This document shows, piece by piece, positions 8,818 to 17,121 of a DNA stretch of 64,000 nucleotides; the stretch's first letter is position 1; every line of letters begins with the position of its first letter. The notes beneath the pieces are model-generated. The model did no database searches, was not told the origin of the DNA, and was given only the letters and a program-made list of their open reading frames with translations. The position numbers were made by a program, and so were the translations under genes. The DNA is from Clostridium niameyense (GTDB lineage Bacteria; Bacillota; Clostridia; Clostridiales; Clostridiaceae), in the NCBI RefSeq assembly GCF_001243045.1, contig NZ_LN849007.1, positions 1,144,989 to 1,208,988 on the forward strand. The letters run 5' to 3'.

Positions 8818-9840
8818 ATGTTTAGTCCTAGATTAATTTTATTTGAAAAAGGTGCCTTAGATTATGAGATGGGAAAAGATATATATAATAAATTTAAAGA
8901 TGATTCTAATGTTGAAATTATAAAATTATCATCAAATAAAATCATATCTTCTATACCAGGTGAGGGAATGTATGAAAAGTATAGGTCAGGTAAAAAAACA
9001 TTAGTTGTAGGAGTAAAGAAGAGTATGAAATTTCAAAGCTGTAAGCCATCAGCTCATTATCAATTACCCTTAGTTAGTGGATGCATGGGACAATGTGAAT
9101 ATTGTTATTTAAATACACAATTAGGAAATAAACCTTTTGTAAGAATTTATACAAACATTGATGAAATATTATATCAGGCTGATAAATATATAAAAGAAAG
9201 AAGTCCAGATATAACTATATTTGAAGGTGCAGCAACTTCAGATCCAATTCCGGTAGAACCATATACTAATTCATTAAAAAGATGTATAGAATATTTTGCA
9301 GAAAAAGAACTTGCCAGATTTAGATTTGTTACAAAATATAATGATATAGATAGTCTGCTAAAAGTTAATCATAATGGTCATACAGAAATTAGATTTAGTT
9401 TGAATACAAATAGAATAATAAAAGAGTATGAACATTTTACAGCTTCTATTTATAAACGTATAGAAGCAGCTGCAAAACTTGCTTCATATGGATATCCTAT
9501 AGGATTTATAATAGCTCCTGTATTTTTATATGAAAATTGGAAAGAAGGGTATAAAGATCTTATAGATATATTATATAAAACATTACCAAAAGATTTGAAT
9601 GTTCCTATAGGATTTGAAGTAATATCCCATAGGTTTACTACTAAAGCTAAAAATACCATACTTGAAATATTCCCACAAACCACTTTACCTATGAAAGAGG
9701 AAGATAGAAAATTTAAATATGGACAATTTGGATATGGAAAGTATATATATACTAAAGAGCAATTACAAGAAATTAAAGATTTCTTTAAAGAAGAATTAAT
9801 TAGTAAATTTAAAGAAGCACAAATTAAATATATAATTTAA
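8818..9840 (+). CDS. splB: Spore photoproduct lyase
   Basis: Radical S-adenosylmethionine enzyme (340 aa) that reverses the UV lesion 5-thyminyl-5,6-dihydrothymine in germinating spores. The [4Fe-4S] motif is C-M-G-Q-C-E-Y-C at about residues 89-96 (CX3CX2C, the SPL-type spacing), preceded by H-Y-Q-L-P-L-V-S-G. Length and order match the family (about 340 aa). The region following the cluster reads FEGAATSDPIPVEPY, with alanine where I recall the B. subtilis enzyme having its hydrogen-donor cysteine (Cys141 in an A-C-T-S-D context). The gene has its own weak SD (GAAAG) and is followed by a bidirectional terminator. It marks the host as an endospore former. Confidence 0.9.
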   Translation: MFSPRLILFEKGALDYEMGKDIYNKFKDDSNVEIIKLSSNKIISSIPGEGMYEKYRSGKKTLVVGVKKSMKFQSCKPSAHYQLPLVSGCMGQCEYCYLNTQLGNKPFVRIYTNIDEILYQADKYIKERSPDITIFEGAATSDPIPVEPYTNSLKRCIEYFAEKELARFRFVTKYNDIDSLLKVNHNGHTEIRFSLNTNRIIKEYEHFTASIYKRIEAAAKLASYGYPIGFIIAPVFLYENWKEGYKDLIDILYKTLPKDLNVPIGFEVISHRFTTKAKNTILEIFPQTTLPMKEEDRKFKYGQFGYGKYIYTKEQLQEIKDFFKEELISKFKEAQIKYII

Positions 9841-9927
9841 TAAAGAAGACTTAAATTATAATTTGATAAGTACTTTTTCATTAAGATCTTTGTTTAAAAG
9901 AAATAGAAATATATAAGATAAAAAATA

Positions 9928-9985
9928 AAGAGCTATATTATATAGAAGGTTAATTTTCTATATAATAATAGCTCTTTTCTTTTTT
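9928..9985. terminator. Bidirectional terminator between splB and sodA
   Basis: Inverted repeat AAGAGCTATATTATATAGAA / TTCTATATAATAATAGCTCTT with a T-run on its right side and an A-run on its left, so it can stop both convergent genes. Confidence 0.75.
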
Positions 9986-10014
9986 ATTTACTTTAAAATA
10001 ATTACTTAAATAAT

Positions 10015-10665
10015 CTATATGTTATCGTAATAGTGTTCACATTTTGACCAGTTAATTATTTTAAAGAAATTAGTTATATATTCAGGTCTTCTATTTTGAT
10101 ATTGAAGATAATAAGCGTGTTCCCAAACGTCCATTGTAAGAATAGGAATTTTACCTTCAGATATTGGGGAGTCTTGATTACTAGTAGAAACTACTGAAAG
10201 TTTTCCATTAGCATCACTTATAAGCCAAGCATAACCAGACCCAAAAGTATTTATACCAGTTTGAGTAAAGGTATCAGTAAAAGTTTGAAAAGAACCAAAA
10301 TCTCTTGTAATAGCTTTTGCTAGACTACTATTTTCATTTAAAGCTTTAGTACCTAATACGCTCCAATAAAATTCGTGGTTAAATACTCCACCACCATTAT
10401 TTATAACATCTTTTTTTATATCTTCAGGTATTGAGTTTAAATCGGATAAAATTTCATAAACGCCCTTTTTAAAGAGTTCAGGGTGTTTTGAAATAGCAGT
10501 ATTTAGTTTATCTACATAAGCCTGTTGATGTTTATCATGATGTATTGTTACTATTTCTTTATCTATAGAAGGAGATAAATGATCGTATCCATAAGGTAAT
10601 GGAGTTAAGACAAATGCAGTTCTAGAATCACAACAGTTGTTATTTTCTGAAAAATTTAAATCCAT
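10015..10665 (-). CDS. sodA: Superoxide dismutase, Mn/Fe family
   Basis: 216-aa Fe/Mn superoxide dismutase, cytoplasmic. The N-terminal alpha-hairpin carries TIHHDKHQQAYVDKLN with the first metal His. The second ligand lies in GGGVFNHEFYWSVL, and the C-terminal ligands are Asp and His in MDVWEHAYYLQYQNRRPEYI. Active-site second-sphere residues fit the family, but metal choice cannot be fixed by eye. An unusual hydrophilic N-terminal extension (MDLNFSENNNCCDS, with paired cysteines) precedes the usual start of the fold. SD GGAGGAT on the minus strand. Convergent with splB; both may serve stress survival. Confidence 0.92.
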   Translation of the reverse strand: MDLNFSENNNCCDSRTAFVLTPLPYGYDHLSPSIDKEIVTIHHDKHQQAYVDKLNTAISKHPELFKKGVYEILSDLNSIPEDIKKDVINNGGGVFNHEFYWSVLGTKALNENSSLAKAITRDFGSFQTFTDTFTQTGINTFGSGYAWLISDANGKLSVVSTSNQDSPISEGKIPILTMDVWEHAYYLQYQNRRPEYITNFFKIINWSKCEHYYDNI

Positions 10666-10960
10666 AATTCAATCCTCCAATTTAATTATTAATATGTCAT
10701 ATATAAATTTAATATGTGCATTTAAGTAGAAATTTATAATTAAAAATAAATAGTAGTATAAAATACAAAATAGTTATATAATTATATATGGGTTTTATAA
10801 GCTATATGTTGATATAACTATTATAGGATATATTGGAATTTTAACTAAAATAAATAAAAACTCAATAAAGGACAAGCTAATCAAAGATTTTATTTTACAT
10901 AATAAGACAAATAACAAAATATATAAATATATAAAACAATTTTTAATGGAGAGGTTATTT

Positions 10961-11725
10961 ATGACAGTAATAGAATATGATATGTTTCAAGAATATGTAT
11001 TAGAAATTGGTCGTCGCATGGTGATGTGTGGTACTGAGGTTCGTCGTGTAGAAGATACTATTATTCGTATATGTAGAGCATATGGTATTAAAGTGTGTGA
11101 AATACATGCTACTATAACTTTAATTGTTATGACAATAAAGGATAGTAAAGGAAGACATTACACTCAATCCGTTAGAATTAAGTCAACAGCAACAGATTTA
11201 GGACAATTAGAAGCATTAAATGCTATGGCAAGAGAAATTTGTAGCACTGTACCACCAATTTCTGAAATAAAATCTGCATTAGATAATAATAAATTAAGAA
11301 CTGACAGTGATATTGCAAAATTCGTTGGATATATGTGTGCTGCAGGTGGATTCGCAGTGTTTTTTGGTGGAACATGGAAAGATGGAATAGTTTCTTCCAT
11401 AATTGCCACTGCCATATTTTTTATGGATAAGTTTTCAAAAATTAGAAAATTAAATAAGGTGATATATACAGTAATTTCATGTTTTATATCAGGATGTTTA
11501 GCAGAATTATCTAATTATATGAATCTTTGTATTAAATTGGATAAAGTTATGATTGGTGACATAATGATTTTTATACCAGCTTTAATTTTGGTAAACGGTA
11601 TAAGAGAAATGTTTTATCAAGATATAATATCAGGATTATATAGACTAATTGAAGCACTTATGATTGCTATAGCAATTGCAGTAGGATTTGGAAGCTCAAT
11701 GATATTATTGGGAGGTGTTTCTTAA
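10961..11725 (+). CDS. Threonine/serine exporter family protein, ThrE N-terminal domain
   Basis: First half of a split ThrE-type amino-acid exporter (254 aa). A soluble N-terminal domain of about 100 residues (R-R-M-V-M-C-G-T-E-V-R-R-V-E-D-T, typical of the DUF1212 family) is followed by about five transmembrane helices. ATG 10961 is chosen because the GGAGAGG at 10949-10955 is correctly spaced; an upstream ATG at 10946 lies inside the SD. The stop overlaps the start of the partner gene by one base. Family members export threonine and serine; for clostridial split versions this is inferred. The 295 bases upstream are AT-rich and I see no riboswitch. Confidence 0.82.
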   Translation: MTVIEYDMFQEYVLEIGRRMVMCGTEVRRVEDTIIRICRAYGIKVCEIHATITLIVMTIKDSKGRHYTQSVRIKSTATDLGQLEALNAMAREICSTVPPISEIKSALDNNKLRTDSDIAKFVGYMCAAGGFAVFFGGTWKDGIVSSIIATAIFFMDKFSKIRKLNKVIYTVISCFISGCLAELSNYMNLCIKLDKVMIGDIMIFIPALILVNGIREMFYQDIISGLYRLIEALMIAIAIAVGFGSSMILLGGVS

Positions 11726-12195
11726 TGGGAAAGGATATAATTCAAGTATTAATGGCGGGGATTGGTACTCTTGGATTTGCCTTGTTTTTTTCTGTAAATA
11801 AAAAACATATAGTGGCGGCAACTATGGGAGGAACGCTTTCTTGGGCAATTTATCTTATTATTTATGCTTTAACAGGAAGTTTATTTATTGGTAATATGAT
11901 TGCAGCTATGTTCGTTTGTATATGGTCTGAATTAATGGCAAGAACACTGAAAGCTCCTACAAATATTTTTATGATACCAGGAATTATTCCACTTCTTCCA
12001 GGAGGAGCACTTTATTACACTATGGATGCAATGTTACAAAGAAATAAAAACTTGTTTATGCAAAAGGGTATAGATACTGTAATAGTAGCAATAGGAATAG
12101 CAGCAGGTATCGTTGCAGCTTCTGTTATATTTATATATTTCTTTATGATACTTAGAAAATGCAAAGAATATCGAAAATCAAAATTAAGTAATTAG
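11725..12195 (+). CDS. Threonine/serine exporter family protein, ThrE C-terminal domain (DUF3815)
   Basis: Second half of the split exporter (156 aa) with four to five transmembrane helices and the family motif I-P-G-I-I-P-L-L-P-G-G-A-L-Y-Y-T-M (about residues 85-101). It starts at ATG 11725 behind GGGAGGTG and overlaps its partner by one base, so the two products are coupled and probably assemble in one membrane complex. Ends with a short basic tail. A terminator follows at about 12,300. Confidence 0.82.
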   Translation: MGKDIIQVLMAGIGTLGFALFFSVNKKHIVAATMGGTLSWAIYLIIYALTGSLFIGNMIAAMFVCIWSELMARTLKAPTNIFMIPGIIPLLPGGALYYTMDAMLQRNKNLFMQKGIDTVIVAIGIAAGIVAASVIFIYFFMILRKCKEYRKSKLSN

Positions 12196-12299
12196 TAATA
12201 CCTTCAAGTATAAATCTTATAGGACTTTAAAATGTACATATGTAGCGAAATTATAAATTAAAATCGTAATATAAAAATTAATAAATGTAGAATAACTTT

Positions 12300-12355
12300 A
12301 AAGAACTGTATTATATAAAAAGTTTATTTTTGGATATAATGCAGTTCTTTATTTT
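12300..12355 (+). terminator. Rho-independent terminator after ThrE pair
   Basis: AAAGAACTG (12300-12308) and CAGTTCTTT (12342-12350) form the base of a hairpin whose AT-rich arms also pair, followed by ATTTTG. It separates the exporter from the Bce-like module. Confidence 0.65.
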
Positions 12356-12423
12356 GCTATATGTTATAATTATTTTAACTATAAAGTTTATATTATAAAT
12401 TTAAAATAGGAGAAATGGGTTAA

Positions 12424-13095
12424 ATGTACAATATTATTATAATAGAAGATGACAAGAATATAAGAGATGAGCTTAAAGTATTTTTAACTAGATATGGTTA
12501 TAATATAGAAGCTCCAGAAAAATTTGAAAATATAATTGAGTATATAAAAGAGAAACCAAGAGATTTAATATTACTAGATATAAATTTGCCAGTTTTTGAT
12601 GGATACTATATATGTAGAGAAATTAGAAAAACCTTAGATATACCTATAATTGTGGTTACTAGTAGGGATAGCGATATGGATGAAATTATGAGTATGAATT
12701 TAGGGGCAGATGATTTTATAACTAAACCTTATAATACAGAAATACTTTTAGCTCGTATTGCATCTATTTTAAGAAGAACTTATGGAAAAGCAACTCCACA
12801 AGATATTTTAAATTACAAGGGATTAAAGCTTAATTTATCAAATGGAAGTATAAGTTATAAGGAGAACAATTTAGATTTAACTAAAAATGAAATTAAGATA
12901 TTGTCATGTCTAATGAAAAATAGAGGAAATATAGTATCTAGGGATGTTTTGATGGATTATTTATGGAATTCAAATCTTTTTATAGATGATAATACCCTTT
13001 CTGTAAATGTCACAAGACTTAGAAAAAAACTTGAGGATATAGGACTTAAGGATGTAATAGAAACTAGAAGGGGATTAGGGTATATAATTCAATGA
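12424..13095 (+). CDS. OmpR-family response regulator, BceR-like
   Basis: 223-aa two-component response regulator. Receiver domain residues 1-115 with the acidic pocket E-D-D near residues 8-10, phospho-acceptor Asp in LILLDINLP (about 51) and the conserved K in I-T-K-P-Y (about 101). A winged-helix domain occupies 125-223 (L-T-K-N-E-I-K-I-L and R-R-G-L-G-Y). The stop overlaps the kinase start by four bases. Placement beside a short-loop kinase and a BceAB-type transporter indicates that it senses cell-wall-active peptides and switches on the transporter genes. Confidence 0.9.
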   Translation: MYNIIIIEDDKNIRDELKVFLTRYGYNIEAPEKFENIIEYIKEKPRDLILLDINLPVFDGYYICREIRKTLDIPIIVVTSRDSDMDEIMSMNLGADDFITKPYNTEILLARIASILRRTYGKATPQDILNYKGLKLNLSNGSISYKENNLDLTKNEIKILSCLMKNRGNIVSRDVLMDYLWNSNLFIDDNTLSVNVTRLRKKLEDIGLKDVIETRRGLGYIIQ

Positions 13096-14102
13096 GAGTA
13101 ATTGATTATTTGAAAGAAAGAAGTCTTTATTTAGGTATTAATTTAATTTTATTCATTATTATAGCATTAATAATGAAATTATTGAATTTTGGCACAGCTA
13201 TAATTTTTTTAGTGTTTTGTATATGGTTTTTTCCTCTTATAACTTACATAATTTTAGAGTTAATTAAAAGTAAATTGTATTATGATGATTTAACATCTGT
13301 TATAGAAAATTTAGATAAGAAGTATTTATTACCAGAAGTTATAAAAAAGCCTAAAAATATAGAACAAAGAGTTATTTATAATGTATTAAGAGAAGCTAAT
13401 AAAGATATGCATGAAAAGGTAAATAAATATAGAGATATGCAAGTAGAGTATAGGGAGTATATAGAAACTTGGGTTCATGAAATAAAAACCCCTATAGCAT
13501 CTACAAGATTAATGATAGCCAATAATCAAAATAAAGTAACAGAAAATATAGAATATGAAATAAAAAAAATAGAAAGTTTTATAGACCAGGTATTATATTA
13601 TGCAAGAAGCACTGAGGTTAGTAAAGATTATTTAGTTAAAGAATTTAAATTAAAAACCGTTATAGAAAATACCATAAAACGTAATTCTAAGGATTTTATA
13701 AATAAAAGAATAGCTTTAAATATAGAAAATGTAGATATAAATGTATTTAGTGATGCTAAATGGGTAGAGTTTATATTAAATCAGATTATAGGTAATGCTC
13801 TTAAATATTCTAAACCTAGAGAAGGTAAAGTTAATATTTATGCTACTAAAAATAAAAATAGTATAACTTTAACTATTGAAGATAATGGTGTGGGTATACC
13901 TACACAAGATATTGGAAGAATATTTGAAAAAGGTTTTACAGGTGAAAATGGGAGAAAGTTTGGAAAATCTACAGGTATAGGACTTTATATTTGCAAAAAA
14001 TTATGCACAAAATTAGGGTTAGGATTGGAGATTACATCTGAAAAATTTAAAGGAACAAGAGTTTTAATTATATTTCCTTTGGGTGAGCTTACTAAATTTT
14101 AG
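13092..14102 (+). CDS. Intramembrane-sensing histidine kinase, BceS-like
   Basis: 336-aa sensor kinase. Two transmembrane helices near residues 14-34 and 38-60 are joined by almost no external loop, the hallmark of intramembrane-sensing BceS kinases that read the state of their ABC transporter. The H-box is ETWVHEIKTPIAS with His near residue 128. ATPase motifs follow: N-box IIGNALKYSKP (about 233), G1 DNGVGIP (about 262-268), F-box GRIFEKGFTG, and G2 GKSTGIGLYICKK. Encoded in a four-base overlap with the response regulator and followed by a terminator. Confidence 0.9.
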   Translation: MRVIDYLKERSLYLGINLILFIIIALIMKLLNFGTAIIFLVFCIWFFPLITYIILELIKSKLYYDDLTSVIENLDKKYLLPEVIKKPKNIEQRVIYNVLREANKDMHEKVNKYRDMQVEYREYIETWVHEIKTPIASTRLMIANNQNKVTENIEYEIKKIESFIDQVLYYARSTEVSKDYLVKEFKLKTVIENTIKRNSKDFINKRIALNIENVDINVFSDAKWVEFILNQIIGNALKYSKPREGKVNIYATKNKNSITLTIEDNGVGIPTQDIGRIFEKGFTGENGRKFGKSTGIGLYICKKLCTKLGLGLEITSEKFKGTRVLIIFPLGELTKF

Positions 14103-14129
14103 TTTATTTCCGTAATAATGAGTAAAGAT

Positions 14130-14157
14130 AAAAGCCACAAGTTTGTGGCTTTTTTAT
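14130..14157 (+). terminator. Rho-independent terminator after bceRS-like pair
   Basis: Short strong hairpin AAAAGCCACAA / TTGTGGCTTTTTT. It separates the regulatory pair from the transporter pair, which therefore needs its own promoter. Confidence 0.85.
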
Positions 14158-14169
14158 TTAATTTCTAAC

Positions 14170-14185
14170 CTTACAAAAATGTAAG
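14170..14185 (+). promoter_or_regulatory. Candidate BceR-type operator upstream of transporter genes
   Basis: Perfect inverted repeat CTTACA-AAAA-TGTAAG. It matches the TnACA-N4-TGTnA style of site bound by BceR/PsdR-like regulators. A TATAAT at 14229-14234 could be the -10 of a promoter with a poor -35, as expected for an activator-dependent promoter. Function inferred from location and shape. Confidence 0.6.
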
Positions 14186-14266
14186 TTAGATGAAAGGTAT
14201 TTAAATATGTGTTTATTAAAATTCAATATATAATACACACATAAGATAATTTTAGGAGGAAAACAT

Positions 14267-15034
14267 ATGGAGAGAATATTAAGTGTAGAAAAAATTGAAA
14301 AGTATTATGGAAGTAAAGATAATATAACAAAAGCAATTGATAATATTAGCTTTAATGTTACTAAGGGAGAGTTTGTTGGCATAATGGGACCTTCAGGAAG
14401 TGGTAAAACTACATTACTTAATTGTATTTCAACTATAGATAATGTAACTACTGGACGTATAATAATAAATGGTCATAATATTACAAAACTAAAATCTAAA
14501 AATTTAGAGAAGTTTAGAAGGGATGAATTAGGTTTTATATTTCAAGATTTTAATCTATTAGATACCCTAACAGCTTATGAAAATATAGCATTATCTTTAA
14601 CTATACAGGGTAGAAGATCTAGTGAAATAGATAGTTTAATAAAAGATACAGCATTAAATCTTGGTATTGAGAAAATCTTAAATAAATATCCATATCAAAT
14701 GTCAGGTGGACAAAAACAAAGGGTAGCATCAGCAAGAGCTATAGTTACTAATCCTTCATTAATATTAGCAGATGAGCCTACAGGAGCTTTGGATTCCAAA
14801 TCTTCTAGACTACTTCTAGATTCTTTTGAAAAATTAAATGATGCTTTAAAAGCTACTATATTAATGGTAACCCATGATGCCTTTACAGCAAGCTATGCTC
14901 ATAGAATCCTATTTATAAAGGATGGTAGGATATTTAATGAATTAGTAAGAGGAAATGATTCAAGAAAAGAGTTTTTTAATAAGATTATTGAAGTTGTAAC
15001 ACTTCTAGGAGGTGATTCTGGCGATGTATTCTAA
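14267..15034 (+). CDS. ABC transporter ATP-binding protein, BceA-like
   Basis: 255-aa ATPase of the MacB/LolD-like branch that drives Bce-type transporters. Walker A GPSGSGKTT (about residues 41-49), Q-loop IFQDFNLLD, signature MSGGQKQRVASARA (about 144-157), Walker B LILADEPTGALD (about 163-174), H-loop MVTHD. SD AGGAGG precedes ATG 14267. Overlaps the permease start by 11 bases. The transporter should confer resistance to, and signal the presence of, bacitracin- or lantibiotic-like compounds through the adjacent kinase. Confidence 0.9.
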   Translation: MERILSVEKIEKYYGSKDNITKAIDNISFNVTKGEFVGIMGPSGSGKTTLLNCISTIDNVTTGRIIINGHNITKLKSKNLEKFRRDELGFIFQDFNLLDTLTAYENIALSLTIQGRRSSEIDSLIKDTALNLGIEKILNKYPYQMSGGQKQRVASARAIVTNPSLILADEPTGALDSKSSRLLLDSFEKLNDALKATILMVTHDAFTASYAHRILFIKDGRIFNELVRGNDSRKEFFNKIIEVVTLLGGDSGDVF

Positions 15035-17003
15035 AATAGCCTCAAGAAATGTAAAGAGAAGTTTTAAAGATTATGCTATATACTTTTTAACATTAACTTT
15101 TGCAGTATGCATATTTTATACTTTTAATTCTATAGGTGCACAGCAAGCAATGTTAAAGTTAAATAAAAATCAAGCTCAGTATGTAAAAGTCATGGAAAAT
15201 GCTATGGGCTATATTTCAATTTTTGTATCAGTAATATTAGGTGGATTAATTATATATGCTAATAATTTCTTAGTGAAAAGAAGAAAAAAAGAATTAGGTA
15301 TATATATGGTTTTAGGAATGGGAAAAAATAAGATATCTAAAATATTATTTTTAGAAACTTTTTTAATAGGAATTGTATCTTTAATTGCAGGATTGGTATT
15401 AGGTATTACATTATCTCAAGGATTATCTGTATTTACGGCTAAGTTATTTCAAGTTGGGATGAGTGAATATAAATTTTTAGTATCTCCTTTAGCAATTCAA
15501 AAAAGCATTTTATATTTTGGCATCATATTTCTACTGGTTATGATCTTTAATACAGTAATTATTTCGAAATACAAATTAATAGATCTTTTAAATGCAGCAA
15601 AAAAGAACGAAAAATTTAAGGTTAAAAATCCTATTTTTTCTGTCATGATATTTACCTTTGGAATTATATCCTTAATTGTAGCTTATTATCTTATTAATAA
15701 GTCAATGTTAGATCCCAAAGATAGTAGAACTTTAATATCAATATTATTAGGATGCTTAGGTACATTTTTCTTTTTCTTTGGATTTTCAGAGTTTATAATA
15801 AGTATGATTCAAAATAGCAAAAAATTATACTTTAAGAATTTAAATATATTTGTTACAAGACAAATAAGTAGTAAAATAAACACTAATTTTATATCTATGA
15901 CAGTTATTTGTCTTATGTTGTTTTTAACAATTTCTATACTATCTACAGGTATAGGTTTTAAAAACGCTTTAGAGCAAAGTTTAAAAGAGACAACTCCTTT
16001 TGATGCTACTATAACTATACATGGAGTAAAAACTCCAAAGTCTGTTTTAGATAAACTAGATCTAAAGAGTACTAAAGATGAAAAGTATGCTTATTATACA
16101 CAATATATGGTAGATTTTGATTATAAAAATACTTTATATGAATATACTGATTCAAATGTTAGAAAACAGTTTAATATGCTCCAATTTAATAAGATAAATG
16201 CTATAAAAATATCAGAATATAATAAATTAAGAGAATTAAACGGACAAAAACCTGTAGAATTAACAAAAGATGAAGTTTTAGTAACATCTAATTTTAAATC
16301 TTTAATTCCTGCAACTAAAAAATTACTAACAAGTAAAAAAACTCTAAGAATAGACAATAAAATATTTAATATAAAAAATAAAAAGTTAATAACAAATTCT
16401 ACTGCTAATAGGGGTATAGCAGATAATATATTTACTATAGTAGTAAATGATAAATTTTTAGAAGGAAAAGAAGTTTTTGGAGCCTATATTAATATAAACT
16501 ATATAGGACATAATAAAGAAAAATCTGAAAAGAAAGTTGCAAAGATTTTTTCAAATTTTAGAAAAGATAAAGAGTTAAAAGATATATCTTTTGATACTAA
16601 AAAAGAACTTTATGAAGAAAACAAGGGATCAACTACATTAATAATATATATTGCAATATATTTAGGAATTATATTCTTAATATCTAGTGCAGCAGTATTA
16701 GCACTTCAACAATTGTCAGAAGCAAGTGATAGTATAGAGAGATATAATATTCTAAAAAAAATAGGTACGCCTAAAAAAATGATTAATAAAGCTATACTTG
16801 TTCAAGTATTTATATACTTTTCTATACCTCTTGTATTAGCTGTAGTTCATTCTATAGTAGGTATGAACGTCATTAATAATTTTTTAGAAATGTATGGAAC
16901 TAATATAGGCACAGGATCTTTAATAACATTATTTATATTATTTGTAGTATATGGTGGGTATTTTTGTGTTACCTATACAGGTTATAAAAATATAGTTAAA
17001 TAA
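15024..17003 (+). CDS. FtsX-domain ABC permease, BceB-like
   Basis: 659-aa permease of the Bce type: about ten transmembrane helices and one large extracytoplasmic domain (about residues 310-545) between helices 7 and 8, the layout that distinguishes BceB from ordinary MacB permeases. It begins MYSKIASRNVKRSFKDYAIY, the typical family opening. I chose ATG 15024, 10 bases after AGGAGGT; a GTG at 15012 lies within that SD. A large hairpin follows. Target compound not predictable from sequence. Confidence 0.88.
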   Translation: MYSKIASRNVKRSFKDYAIYFLTLTFAVCIFYTFNSIGAQQAMLKLNKNQAQYVKVMENAMGYISIFVSVILGGLIIYANNFLVKRRKKELGIYMVLGMGKNKISKILFLETFLIGIVSLIAGLVLGITLSQGLSVFTAKLFQVGMSEYKFLVSPLAIQKSILYFGIIFLLVMIFNTVIISKYKLIDLLNAAKKNEKFKVKNPIFSVMIFTFGIISLIVAYYLINKSMLDPKDSRTLISILLGCLGTFFFFFGFSEFIISMIQNSKKLYFKNLNIFVTRQISSKINTNFISMTVICLMLFLTISILSTGIGFKNALEQSLKETTPFDATITIHGVKTPKSVLDKLDLKSTKDEKYAYYTQYMVDFDYKNTLYEYTDSNVRKQFNMLQFNKINAIKISEYNKLRELNGQKPVELTKDEVLVTSNFKSLIPATKKLLTSKKTLRIDNKIFNIKNKKLITNSTANRGIADNIFTIVVNDKFLEGKEVFGAYININYIGHNKEKSEKKVAKIFSNFRKDKELKDISFDTKKELYEENKGSTTLIIYIAIYLGIIFLISSAAVLALQQLSEASDSIERYNILKKIGTPKKMINKAILVQVFIYFSIPLVLAVVHSIVGMNVINNFLEMYGTNIGTGSLITLFILFVVYGGYFCVTYTGYKNIVK

Positions 17004-17040
17004 TAACCTCAATATCCTTGTTAATTAGGTTATATAATTT

Positions 17041-17086
17041 AAATAGGCTTCCAATGTTTATTGAAAACATTGGGAGCCTATTTAGC
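17041..17086. terminator. Hairpin between convergent bceB-like and aminopeptidase genes
   Basis: Near-perfect 19-base inverted repeat, from AAATAGGCTTCCAATG to CATTGGGAGCCTATTT, with a short loop. The T-runs on either side are weak, but the position between convergent genes makes a shared terminator likely. Confidence 0.65.
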
Positions 17087-17121
17087 GGTTTGCATAGAAT
17101 TATTAATTTATATATACTTCA

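Noticed and set aside
10666-10960. T-box or riboswitch upstream of the ThrE-type genes
   Set aside because: I looked for a T-box sequence and conserved aptamer cores; none found, only AT-rich DNA.
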